Shown piece after piece: positions 13,276-19,856 of a stretch of DNA of 19,856 nt (positions are counted from its first letter, which is position 1; every line of letters begins with the position of its first letter). The notes under the pieces are model-generated. The model ran no database searches, was not told the origin of the DNA, and worked only from the letters and a program-made list of their open reading frames with translations. A program made the translations under genes and the position numbers. Source of the stretch: CAZYTO01 sp964650405 (GTDB taxonomy: Bacteria; Acidobacteriota; Thermoanaerobaculia; Gp7-AA8); NCBI GenBank assembly GCA_964650405.1, contig CAZYTO010000080.1:1-19856 (forward strand), written 5' to 3'.

Positions 13276-15423
13276 CTACCGCGCCGCGGCAATCTTCAAC
13301 TGCCCGAGGGGCGCGAGCACGCCGGCGTGGCAATTCGACAGCGCCGCGAGTCCACCGCCGCAGACGGAGTAATTCCCCGGCGCCATGCCGTCGACGGCCA
13401 GGTGAGTGCTGCTGACGGCGCCGCCCGTCGCGCGCGCCCATGCCGCCAGGATGCCGAAGTGGATGGGAATGCCGTCCTCCAGAATCAACGGGAACGCTCC
13501 CTCCTTCGGATCGAAGTCGATCTCCAGCCGCCCGCCGTTCTGCTCCACCGGAACGAGCACCGGCCCCTTCCCCAACGGCACACGCATGGCACGGAGAGAG
13601 AAGCCGGGCGCGGTGACGATGACGGCCGCTTCGGTGGCGCCGGCATTGAGCCGGGCCCGGAAGTCTCCCGATTCATTGCACGGTGTCGGCACGATGGTCG
13701 GCGATGGATCCCCAAGTGAAAACGCATAGACGACCGCTCCCGGCACACCGCCGGCGGCAGAAGTGACGCGGCCGCGAAGGAACGACGCCTCATGCAGCAC
13801 GAGGCGCAGTCCCTCGGACGGATGCTTCTCCTCCAGCGCCACCGTCATCGGATCGCTCATCAGTGTGCCCGCGCTGGACGCCGACAACTGGATCGAGCCG
13901 GCGGGCAGACCGTCGAAACGAAACGAGCCGTCTTCGGCGGTGAACTCCTGCAGAGTGGAGTCGTCCGTCTTCGCGGTGACGATGGCGTTGGCGATGGGAA
14001 CGCTGTCTTCGCTCATCGCGGTACCGCCGAGCGCAGTGCCCGGCAGCTCGAGCGACACGCTGGCTCTCGCTTCGACCGCCTTCACTTCGACCTTCTGAAG
14101 CATGGCCCGCACCCGCGGGTGTTCCGAGGCGATCTGCACGGGCCAGATGCCGCCGGTCGGCAGATCTCCTTCGAACGCGCCGTCGGCTCCGCTCTGCATG
14201 GGAATGGACACGGCGCCGTGCGCGCCGCCGAACCAGACCTCCGCCGCGAGCGGTTTCTCGCCCAGGACCACCCGACCGGACAGATGCACGAGCCCGAGCT
14301 CGACGACGAGGGGCGGAGTGGCCGGAGTCACGTCGAGACCGCGCGCCGCCCATGCCGAACCGTCCGCGGCCAGCACGGTGAGTCGATACTTTCCAGGCGG
14401 GACGCCGCGAAACTCGCGGGCTCCTGTGGCGTCGACCGCGGCCTCCGCCGGAACGACGTTCGCCTCGGCCGGCCTGAGGCGCAGACGCCACGGCTTCCCT
14501 CCTGCATCGACCGGCGGCGTCACCGTGATGAGAACACCCTGCAGCTTCATCAGGCGCAGGGGACGCGACAGCTCGGCCTCGACGTTGGCCAGCACCCGAA
14601 CCTCGCGCGGCTCGGTGGCGTAGCCCTTCTGGGTGGCGTTGACGACGTAGCTGCCGGGCGGCACACCGTCGAAGGCGAAAAACCCTTTCGCATTCACCGT
14701 GGCGGTGAGCGCCAGCGCCCTTACCGTTTCGCTCTTCACATAGCCGGCACCCGGCGCCGGCTGCTGTTGCAGGTGGACGGTCGCCTCCAGCGGCGTGTTG
14801 CGCTCGTCGATCTCCACGCGCCCGACGACAGACGCTCCCCGTTTCAGCGTCAGCGCGCCGAGGTCGGTCTCGCCGCCTGCCGGCAGTTTCGCGTTCCAGC
14901 GGTATTGCGCCATATACCCGCGGCTCTTGAGCCGCAGATCCACGGTGCCCGCAGGCAGCTCACACGTCCAGGCGCCGTTCACACCGACCGGACACTCGAC
15001 ATGCGCGACGCGAGGCGGCTTGCTCTCGACCTGGAACCCGATCTCGAGACTGGTGACTTTCGGCCCGTCCTCCGCCGCGGCCACCGTCCCGTGGACGCGG
15101 GACGACGGCAGCAGCTCGAAGCGAACACTTAGCGGCTGGTCCGTCAGCGAAACCGTCTGCGGCTCGCTCCACAGTCCCGGCGCGCGGATGGCGAGCTGCC
15201 ACACACGCCCGGGCGTGGATGGCAGCTCGACCGATGTCGGAGAATTGGCCGGAACGGGAATCTGCCGCTCCGCCGAAAGGCCGTGATCCGTCACCTGTGC
15301 GGCAACGACCGTCACGGGTTGCAGGGCAACGCCCTCCGGTCTTTGCACCGTGACCACGACGGTGGCAGCCTGCGTGGTCACGGCCAGGAATAGCGCCGGC
15401 ACGACGCGCCGCAGGGACAGCAT
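13276..15423 (-). CDS. Exported protein with multiple carboxypeptidase-regulatory-like beta-sandwich repeats
   Basis: The protein has 715 residues from ATG 15423; the frame is open further upstream, but this ATG starts a clear signal peptide, MLSLRRVVPALFLAVTTQAA. The rest is a string of Ig-like or CarboxypepD_reg-like modules, each with the strand-turn signature around FDGVPPGSYVV, FRGVPPGKYRLTV, FDGLPAGSIQLSA and preceding linkers such as GRVEIDERNTPLEATVH, GRVVLGEKPLAAEVWFGG and GRVTSAAGGVPGAVVYAF. No catalytic domain, TM anchor or sorting motif is visible. The ATG shares its A with the stop of the cysteine-rich protein gene (TGATG), so the two are co-translated. It is likely a periplasmic or surface structural or binding protein; the ligand is unknown. 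Confidence 0.82.
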   Translation of the reverse strand: MLSLRRVVPALFLAVTTQAATVVVTVQRPEGVALQPVTVVAAQVTDHGLSAERQIPVPANSPTSVELPSTPGRVWQLAIRAPGLWSEPQTVSLTDQPLSVRFELLPSSRVHGTVAAAEDGPKVTSLEIGFQVESKPPRVAHVECPVGVNGAWTCELPAGTVDLRLKSRGYMAQYRWNAKLPAGGETDLGALTLKRGASVVGRVEIDERNTPLEATVHLQQQPAPGAGYVKSETVRALALTATVNAKGFFAFDGVPPGSYVVNATQKGYATEPREVRVLANVEAELSRPLRLMKLQGVLITVTPPVDAGGKPWRLRLRPAEANVVPAEAAVDATGAREFRGVPPGKYRLTVLAADGSAWAARGLDVTPATPPLVVELGLVHLSGRVVLGEKPLAAEVWFGGAHGAVSIPMQSGADGAFEGDLPTGGIWPVQIASEHPRVRAMLQKVEVKAVEARASVSLELPGTALGGTAMSEDSVPIANAIVTAKTDDSTLQEFTAEDGSFRFDGLPAGSIQLSASSAGTLMSDPMTVALEEKHPSEGLRLVLHEASFLRGRVTSAAGGVPGAVVYAFSLGDPSPTIVPTPCNESGDFRARLNAGATEAAVIVTAPGFSLRAMRVPLGKGPVLVPVEQNGGRLEIDFDPKEGAFPLILEDGIPIHFGILAAWARATGGAVSSTHLAVDGMAPGNYSVCGGGLAALSNCHAGVLAPLGQLKIAAAR

Positions 15424-15737
15424 CACGGATGGTAATAGCATGTGCCCCATGCCTCGCACTGCGAGTCGGCCGGCGAGCCGCCCATGTAGAGATTGCAGCC
15501 GCAATAGGCCGCGATGTCGATATTGCCGCATGTGGGCGGCAATTGGCCGAGACGGAGCGAGTACGTGTAGATGCAGATATAGCAATAGAAGCCGTAGCAG
15601 CGATCGGCCGCCCCACCGGGAATGAATCCGCCGTCGACGAACCCTCCGAACTCCGAGCCGTCGGCAAATGCGGGCACCGGCGCCAATAATGCGACGGCGA
15701 TGACTAGAACCAGTATTCGTTTCACGATTCCGGACAT
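15423..15737 (-). CDS. Secreted small cysteine-rich protein
   Basis: From ATG 15737 (AGAGGA ribosome site 6 nt upstream) the protein has 104 residues. A longer frame to 15809 exists, but its extra residues are basic and unlikely. The signal peptide is MSGIVKRILVLVIAVALLAP, with cleavage probably after PAFA (25). The mature ~79 residues begin with a glycine-rich stretch (DGSEFGGFVDGGFIPGGAA). They then hold eight cysteines, aromatic-rich: RCYGFYCYICIY, TCGN, YCGCN, QCEAWGTCYY. Eight cysteines could give four disulfides. I do not recognise the family. It is coupled to the downstream 715-residue exported repeat protein, which suggests shared assembly or export. Confidence 0.75.
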   Translation of the reverse strand: MSGIVKRILVLVIAVALLAPVPAFADGSEFGGFVDGGFIPGGAADRCYGFYCYICIYTYSLRLGQLPPTCGNIDIAAYCGCNLYMGGSPADSQCEAWGTCYYHP

Positions 15738-16250
15738 TGCAGTTCCTCTTCTTCCTTGCGGCGATCGACGTTCCGGCTCGAGCCTTCGTTTGACGCGGCG
15801 CCGCCGCATTTCCCGCGTCTCCGATCATTCGTTAGCGGGCGCATCCTGCGCGACAAAACGGCAAGACGTCAATAAGGACTTTAGAAGTTCCTGCATCATC
15901 CCTTGTCGTGTTACTACATACTCGATAAGTACTCCTTCCTATGAGTGTCTGCCGGAACCCATGCGCTCCCGCCCGATCTCCTGGCGAGGGCCGCTCCATG
16001 GCGGTCGCCATCCGCCGCGATCCGCGCCGGATGCCGCGGGCGCACCAATGCCGTTTGGATGGAATCATGGGCTTCCCCACCAATCGCCTGAAGGCAATGT
16101 CGGCGGCGGACTCTCCAGCGTCCGCGACCGGCATCACAGTTTCGCCGGCTGCGACTCCACGGCCTGCCCGCCACTCCACGCCACCCGATTCGCCGCACGT
16201 TACACATTCGATACAGGGGAGCCGTCCGTGGTGGCCCTAAGATGGCGCGC
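15738..16250. other. Gene-poor divergent intergenic region
   Basis: About 500 bp lie between the divergent cysteine-rich and DUF2911 genes. Positions 15850-15945 are distinctly AT-richer than everything around, as expected for a promoter region. TTGACG read leftward near 15872 could be a -35 box for the cysteine-rich gene, without a clear -10. Open frames over 15940-16240 on both strands have arginine/serine-rich translations and no recognisable domain. I see no RNA gene or repeat here. Confidence 0.5.
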
Positions 16251-17306
16251 ATGAAGAACATCGCGCTCGGAACGGCCCTCCTCCTCGCAGCACTCTCCGC
16301 CGCAGGGCAGTCGGCGCTCCGGCTGCCGGAGGCGAGTCCTGCCGCCACCGTCGGCCAGACGATCGGCATCACGGACGTCGCCATCACCTATCACCGCCCC
16401 GCCGTGAACAAGCGGAAGATCTGGAACGGCCTCGTGCCGTACGGTTCCCCGTGGCGCACCGGCGCGAACGAGAACACGACGATCTCGTTCTCGACGGCGG
16501 TGAAGATCGAAGGGCAGGCCTTGCCGGCAGGCACCTATGCGCTCTACGCGATTCCGGCGGCGTCGCAATGGACGATGATCTTCAGCAAGTTCACCGGCAA
16601 TTGGGGCGCATACAACTACGACCCCTCCGAGGACGCCCTGCGCGTCACTGTCACCCCGCAGGTGTCCGCCGAGTCGCAGGAGCGGCTCGCGTATACGTTC
16701 GACGACGTGACGAACAGTGCCGGAACGGCCTGGCTGCGCTGGGAAAAACTGCGCGTCCCCATCAGGATCGAAGTGGACCTCCCCGCCACGATGCGGGCCT
16801 CGATCAGCGAGGCCCTGCGCGGCGGGAAGCACTGGGACGCCAATGCCTGGGCCACTGCGGCTCGCTGGGAGTTGCGCAACGGCGACCCCGACACGGCGTT
16901 GAAGTACGCCGATCACTCCCTCTCCCTCGGCATGACATACGGAGGGTTGCGCACAAAGGCGGCGGTGCTGGACAAGAAGGGCGACGCCAAAGGCGCCGCG
17001 GGCTTGCGCGATCGCGCGGCGTCCATGGCCACCGAGGCGGAGGCGATCGGGTTCGGCTATAGCGCCTTGATTGGCGCCAAGAAGTATGACGAGGCCATCA
17101 CCTTCCTGAACAACTACACATCCGCCCACCCCACCAGCCCGGAGCTCTGGCGTGTCTACGCCGGTCTCGGCGACGCCTACAGCGGAAAGGGCGATCCGGC
17201 CAAAGCGAAGGAGTACTACGACAAGGCCATGGCCGCGGCGCACGACACCGCGGAGAGGACCGAGGTGTGGGACTCGATCAACGCCGCCGCGGCAGAGGCG
17301 AAGTAG
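16251..17306 (+). CDS. Exported DUF2911 protein with C-terminal TPR-like region
   Basis: The ATG at 16251 begins a clean signal peptide, MKNIALGTALLLAALSAAGQ; an ATG three codons upstream (16242) is possible too. Residues about 24-150 match DUF2911: PAATVGQTIGITDVAITYHR, IWNGLVPYGSPWRTGANENT, LPAGTYALYAIPAASQWTMI and NWGAYNYDPSEDALRVTV. The second half is helical, with a TPR-like hairpin ELWRVYAGLGDAYSGKGDPA and KAKEYYDKAMAAA, and an earlier DEAITFLNNYTSAHPTSP. DUF2911 has no established biochemical role; TPRs suggest protein contacts in the periplasm. It appears monocistronic. Confidence 0.88.
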   Translation: MKNIALGTALLLAALSAAGQSALRLPEASPAATVGQTIGITDVAITYHRPAVNKRKIWNGLVPYGSPWRTGANENTTISFSTAVKIEGQALPAGTYALYAIPAASQWTMIFSKFTGNWGAYNYDPSEDALRVTVTPQVSAESQERLAYTFDDVTNSAGTAWLRWEKLRVPIRIEVDLPATMRASISEALRGGKHWDANAWATAARWELRNGDPDTALKYADHSLSLGMTYGGLRTKAAVLDKKGDAKGAAGLRDRAASMATEAEAIGFGYSALIGAKKYDEAITFLNNYTSAHPTSPELWRVYAGLGDAYSGKGDPAKAKEYYDKAMAAAHDTAERTEVWDSINAAAAEAK

Positions 17307-17333
17307 GGGCGTCCCGCGGTGTGTTGATTACAC

Positions 17334-17354
17334 GTGGTTAGTGGTCAGTGGTTA
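17334..17354. repeat. Tandem 7-mer repeat (GTGGTTA / GTGGTCA)
   Basis: Three contiguous 7-mers read GTGGTTA, GTGGTCA, GTGGTTA. A fourth GTGGTTA stands alone at 17421-17427. This is a low-complexity intergenic repeat at the left edge of the palindromic repeat zone. Confidence 0.6.
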
Positions 17355-17438
17355 GGAAGACCAAAGGCCACCGACTACGGTCCCGGTGCAGCGCATTCGG
17401 TTCGCGCGTATTCTTTTCAAGTGGTTAGTAGTCTCGGC

Positions 17439-17486
17439 GTGTGCGGGGGTCACATCTCCTTCGGGTGTGCGGGGGTCACATCTCCT
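17439..17486. repeat. Tandem pair of 22-bp repeats carrying GGGGTCACATCTCC
   Basis: The 22-bp sequence GTGTGCGGGGGTCACATCTC plus CT occurs identically at 17439-17460 and 17465-17486, a 26-bp period. The second copy also forms the left arm of the perfect inverted repeat that follows. Confidence 0.8.
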
Positions 17487-17527
17487 GTCAGCCGGGGATC
17501 GCCGGGTGCCAAAGGAGATGTGACCCC
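17472..17527. repeat. Palindromic element with perfect 15-bp arms
   Basis: GGGGTCACATCTCCT (17472-17486) and AGGAGATGTGACCCC (17513-17527) are exact reverse complements around a 26-bp centre. The centre phrase CAGCCGGGGATCGCCGGGTG recurs with two differences at 17628-17646. It looks like a REP- or MITE-like unit. Confidence 0.8.
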
Positions 17528-17577
17528 AACCTCCGGGATAGCCCGGATCGTCCGTGGCGGGGAACGAACTTGTCAGT

Positions 17578-17611
17578 GTCGATGCGGTAGATTAGGGTCG
17601 ATGCGGTAGAT
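17578..17611. repeat. 15-bp direct repeat
   Basis: GTCGATGCGGTAGAT occurs at 17578-17592 and 17597-17611 with a 19-bp period. It lies between palindromic elements. Confidence 0.7.
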
Positions 17612-17668
17612 ACTGTCAGATCTCCAGCCAGCCGGGATTGCCGGGTGCCAAGAGGACCCGGCCAGCCG

Positions 17669-17807
17669 GGGGTCACATCTTCAGTCTGTTCTGCGGGAAC
17701 CGCAAGACCCGAACCAAGCGCCCAAAGGGATCCGCCAAGGGGTCGAATCTCCAGTCGAATCTCCAGTCCGGGACGATGAACCGTCTGCGGACTGGAGATC
17801 TGACCCC
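17669..17807. repeat. Degenerate palindromic element with internal 12-bp tandem repeat
   Basis: A left arm GGGGTCACATCTT (17669-17681) faces a diverged right arm GGAGATCTGACCCC (17794-17807). Between them TCGAATCTCCAG is repeated perfectly in tandem (17743-17754 and 17755-17766). The stretch before the right arm (ACGATGAACCGTCTGCGGAC) resembles the centre of the 17919-17970 unit. Confidence 0.55.
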
Positions 17808-17821
17808 CGACTCAGGATGAC

Positions 17822-17875
17822 TCACATCTCCGCGCATTGCAGGACCGTCCGTAGACTGGAAATGTGCCCCCCGAG
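17822..17875. repeat. Degenerate palindromic element
   Basis: The left arm TCACATCTCC (17822-17831) and a right arm around 17858-17871 reading GGAAATGTGCCCCC enclose a centre (CGCATTGCAGGACCGTCCG) that matches the 17919-17970 unit. It is an older, mutated copy of the same family. Confidence 0.5.
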
Positions 17876-17918
17876 CCGGGCATGACCCTCGAGCCAGGCA
17901 CTCGAGCCAGGTAGGAAT

Positions 17919-17970
17919 GGGGTCACATCTTCGCATTGCGAACCGGTCCGCGGACGGGAGATGTGACCCC
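17919..17970. repeat. Palindromic element with 12-bp arms and inner palindrome
   Basis: GGGGTCACATCT (17919-17930) and AGATGTGACCCC (17959-17970) are exact reverse complements. The 28-bp centre contains the perfect palindrome GTCCGCGGAC (17946-17955). A lone left arm GGGGTCACATTT follows at 18022-18033, just before the next gene. Confidence 0.75.
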
Positions 17971-18085
17971 GTGATTGCTCCCTCCTGCGCGTCGCCTCGG
18001 ATCGGTTGGGGCACAGCGGATGGGGTCACATTTCGGCGCTGCGATGGTCTGCCGTCGGTACGTATCTGGCACACTCCGCCATGCA

Positions 18086-19165
18086 GTGAAACCACGGACC
18101 GAAGCCGCAGCAGAGGAACGGCTTGAGCGCGCGGCCGTCGAAGGCGAGGGCGACAACGGGACACCGTTCCGGCTCCATCTGCGGCCGCGCGTCTTCGTGC
18201 CCCTGATCCTCCTGCTGGCCCTCGGCGTCCACGTCCTCCTGCCGCGGATCGCGGTGCTCGAGCAATCCTTCACCGTCCTGCAGTCTCTGTCCGTCGGGAT
18301 GATCGCCGCCGCCATGGGCGCCCAGGCCCTCAGCTACGTTGCAAACGGTGCGCTCCTTCGCACGATCGTCCGGTCGGCGCATGAGCAGATCCGCCTGGCG
18401 CGCTCCGCGGCCATCGTCATGGCAGCGTCGACAGTCTGCCTCGTGGCCGGCGGCATCGTCGGCTACGGCGCGGCCGTCTATCAATGGACGCGGCAGAACG
18501 GGAACTCGCGGGAGACGGCCACCATCGCGGCCTGGCTGCCGTCGGTCTTCGATGCCGCCGCGCTGGTCGTGGTGGCCCTGGCCAGTGCCATTGAGCTGCT
18601 GCACGGGCAGCGACTCCCCGATTCGGCCATCTCGGCGCTCGTCCTGGTCATGGCCCTGCTCGTCACGGTCATCGGCGCAAGCTTCTACGCGATCTCGCGG
18701 ACGGACCGATTCGCGGCTCTCCTGCAGACGGCGCGACGGGTGCCACTGCTGCGGGACCGCCTCAAGGACCTCGCCGGCGACCTGCCACGGCGGCTGAGCA
18801 CCGTCTCCGCCGCGCTGCGCAGCCGCGCCGGCGTCGAAGCGGCCGCCTGCGCCCTGGGAAACCTCGTGCTGGACATGGCGACGCTGGCGCTCGTCTTCGC
18901 CGCCGCCGGCCATCCGGTCCGCCTCTCCGTCCTCGTGGCGGGCTACGGCGTGCCCCTGCTCCTCGGCCGCTTCAGTTTCCTGCCCGGCGGAATCGCCGTG
19001 GTCGAGATTGGGATGACCGCTCTCTACGCTGCCCTCGGCGTCCCGGGGCATGTGGCCATCGTGGTCATCCTCACCTACCGATTCCTCTCGTTCTGGCTGC
19101 CGACCCTGGCCGGCATTCCGGTGGCCGCCATGCTGCAGGTGCGCGCCCGAAGTGCGAAACCCTAG
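18086..19165 (+). CDS. YbhN / lysylphosphatidylglycerol-synthase-TM family membrane protein
   Basis: The protein has about 359 residues from GTG 18086; the frame is open upstream to 17975. ATGs at 18020 and 18044 are in frame, but the first lies within a palindromic repeat and the codons before about 18120 lack the GC-rich third positions of the rest, so the start is uncertain. It has repeated hydrophobic helices: RVFVPLILLLALGVHVLLP, SVGMIAAAMGAQALSYVANG, IVMAASTVCLVAGGIVGYGA, AAALVVVALASAIELL, ALVLVMALLVTVIGASFYAI and others. The family signature near the end is FSFLPGGIAVVEIGMTALYA. Relatives are flippase-like membrane domains of lipid-modifying enzymes. No catalytic lysyl-transfer domain is attached, so substrate and function are unknown. 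Confidence 0.82.
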   Translation: MKPRTEAAAEERLERAAVEGEGDNGTPFRLHLRPRVFVPLILLLALGVHVLLPRIAVLEQSFTVLQSLSVGMIAAAMGAQALSYVANGALLRTIVRSAHEQIRLARSAAIVMAASTVCLVAGGIVGYGAAVYQWTRQNGNSRETATIAAWLPSVFDAAALVVVALASAIELLHGQRLPDSAISALVLVMALLVTVIGASFYAISRTDRFAALLQTARRVPLLRDRLKDLAGDLPRRLSTVSAALRSRAGVEAAACALGNLVLDMATLALVFAAAGHPVRLSVLVAGYGVPLLLGRFSFLPGGIAVVEIGMTALYAALGVPGHVAIVVILTYRFLSFWLPTLAGIPVAAMLQVRARSAKP

Positions 19166-19251
19166 CGCCGCCCAGGCTCGCCGCACGTGGTATGCCCCAG
19201 CCATGGTGGAGTGGACCTGGGCCGCACGCACGCTCGCTCTAGAATGCGCCC

Positions 19252-19856
19252 ATGCACCCGAACAGCCCTCAAGCGAAGGAAATGGCGGATGAGTCGATGG
19301 TCCGGAACCTCGCAGCGCAGGCCGAGGCGATCTGGCCACAGGAGGAGGGGATCTTCGACCGCCATCCCCTCGGCGGCAGCGCGGTACTGGACGTCGGCTG
19401 CGGCACCGGCGAGATCCTGTCCCGGCTGGCGGCGAAGTTTCCCGAGGCGTCATTCATCGGAATCGACGTAGAAGAACCGCACCTCGCGCGCGCCGCCGGG
19501 CGCTGCGCACCGTTCGGCGACCGCGTACGCTTCCAGCCGGGTGATGCGCTGGCCCTCTCCTTCCCCGACGCTTCCTTCGACCTCGTCATCTGCCGGCACG
19601 TATTGCAGGCCGTTCCTCACGCCGGGCGCGTGATCGCCGAGATCCGCCGCGTTCTGCGGCCGGGCGGCCGTCTGCATCTCATCGCCGAAGACTATGGAAT
19701 GCTCTGGTGCCACCCGACCGAGCTCGACGCCGACGACTTCTGGCAGGTCCTCCCCCGTCGCTACAGCGCCGCCGTCGGCTGCGACCTCCACGTCGGCCGC
19801 AAGTTCTTCCCCCTCCTCCACGACCCCGGCCTCACCCACATCCCCGCCGCCTACGC
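19252..19856 (+). CDS. Class I SAM-dependent methyltransferase, C-terminus cut by window edge
   Basis: Open from ATG 19252 to the window end: 201 codons, no stop. Motif I is AVLDVGCGTGE (44-54), the acidic end of strand 2 is FIGIDVEEPHLARA (68-81), motif II is RVRFQPGDALALSFPDASFD (91-110) with LVICRHVLQAV, and motif III is IRRVLRPGGRLHLIAEDYG (131-149). This is the Methyltransf_11/25-like UbiE/COQ5-type fold, usually acting on small molecules or lipids. The substrate cannot be told. The ATG lies 87 bp after the upstream membrane-protein stop, so a separate transcript or loose co-transcription are both possible. Confidence 0.88.
   Translation, partial: MHPNSPQAKEMADESMVRNLAAQAEAIWPQEEGIFDRHPLGGSAVLDVGCGTGEILSRLAAKFPEASFIGIDVEEPHLARAAGRCAPFGDRVRFQPGDALALSFPDASFDLVICRHVLQAVPHAGRVIAEIRRVLRPGGRLHLIAEDYGMLWCHPTELDADDFWQVLPRRYSAAVGCDLHVGRKFFPLLHDPGLTHIPAAY

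Noticed and set aside
13792..15132. 446-codon open frame on the plus strand
   Set aside because: It is antisense to the beta-sandwich repeat protein and has low-complexity Arg/His-rich sequence.
15825..15899. 24-codon minus-strand frame starting ATGATG after AAGGG
   Set aside because: It is too short to support; it lies in the AT-rich promoter stretch upstream of the cysteine-rich gene and would need conservation data.
15832..16387. Overlapping 100-157 codon frames on both strands before the DUF2911 gene
   Set aside because: None has a recognisable domain or a good ribosome site, and the translations are Arg/Ser-rich.
17638..17820. 60-codon open frame inside the repeat zone
   Set aside because: It is composed of palindromic repeat units and has no independent coding signal.
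17439..18033. Possible CRISPR array
   Set aside because: The repeats are palindromic, alternate in orientation, vary in sequence and have irregular spacing; there are no cas genes.
18026..19453. 475-codon open frame on the minus strand
   Set aside because: It is antisense to the membrane protein and methyltransferase genes, its translation is Arg/Gly/Asp/His-rich without domains, and it arises from high-GC codon bias.
1..19856. tRNA, rRNA, riboswitch, integrase or attachment sites
   Set aside because: I looked on both strands and found no tRNA-like cloverleaf, rRNA segment, recombinase gene or edge direct repeats bounding the TIR locus, so I cannot support an integrated element.

Overview
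The window is high-GC bacterial DNA (roughly 60-70% G+C by eye) with compact operons, many 1-4 bp start/stop overlaps and several GTG starts. The gene mix is a BlaI/M56 pair, exported proteins with carboxypeptidase-regulatory-like beta-sandwich repeats, a DUF2911 protein, an ECF sigma/FecR pair, a NIPSNAP protein with a Tat-like leader, and GTGGTTA-type intergenic repeats. This suggests Acidobacteriota or a similar soil or sediment lineage. No rRNA or marker gene is present, so that placement is an inference.

Layout. (1) 1-1703, leftward: a BlaI-type repressor and an M56 (BlaR1-like) membrane metalloprotease, the latter cut by the window edge. They share a 4-bp overlap and a promoter with two BlaI-like operators. 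(2) 1787-8593: a divergent two-arm locus that is the highlight of the window. The left arm encodes an FxsC-like TIR protein and a large MinD/ParA-like (KGGxGR) ATPase fused through one membrane segment to a WD40-like C-terminus. The right arm encodes a canonical TIR protein, a SLOG-fold protein and a small three-helix membrane protein, all joined by 4-bp overlaps. Only 39 bp separate the arms. The parts match a signalling/effector conflict system: ATPase sensor, TIR enzymes, nucleotide-ligand-binding SLOG and a membrane effector. (3) 8721-9332: an exported intradiol-dioxygenase-like protein. (4) About 9370-10940: an ECF sigma factor with no canonical start codon, overlapping a FecR-like anti-sigma gene. 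(5) 10998-12562, leftward: four small unrecognised or partly recognised genes, one with PASTA domains, showing two apparent reading-frame breaks. (6) 12727-13203: a NIPSNAP protein. (7) 13276-15737, leftward: a secreted 8-cysteine mini-protein overlapping a 715-residue exported beta-sandwich repeat protein. (8) 16251-17306: an exported DUF2911/TPR protein. (9) About 17330-18035: a gene-free zone filled with a family of palindromic GGGGTCACATCT elements. (10) 18086-19165: a YbhN/LPG-synthase-TM type membrane protein. (11) 19252 to the window end: a SAM-dependent methyltransferase, cut by the edge.

How they work together. In the BlaI/M56 pair, the protease would sense a signal and trigger BlaI inactivation, so the pair is probably autoregulated. 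In the TIR locus, each arm is translationally coupled and the 39-bp gap implies shared or overlapping promoters, which favours treating it as one module. The sigma/FecR pair is a cell-surface signalling unit whose targets are not obvious here. The remaining exported proteins look like envelope or periplasmic accessory functions.
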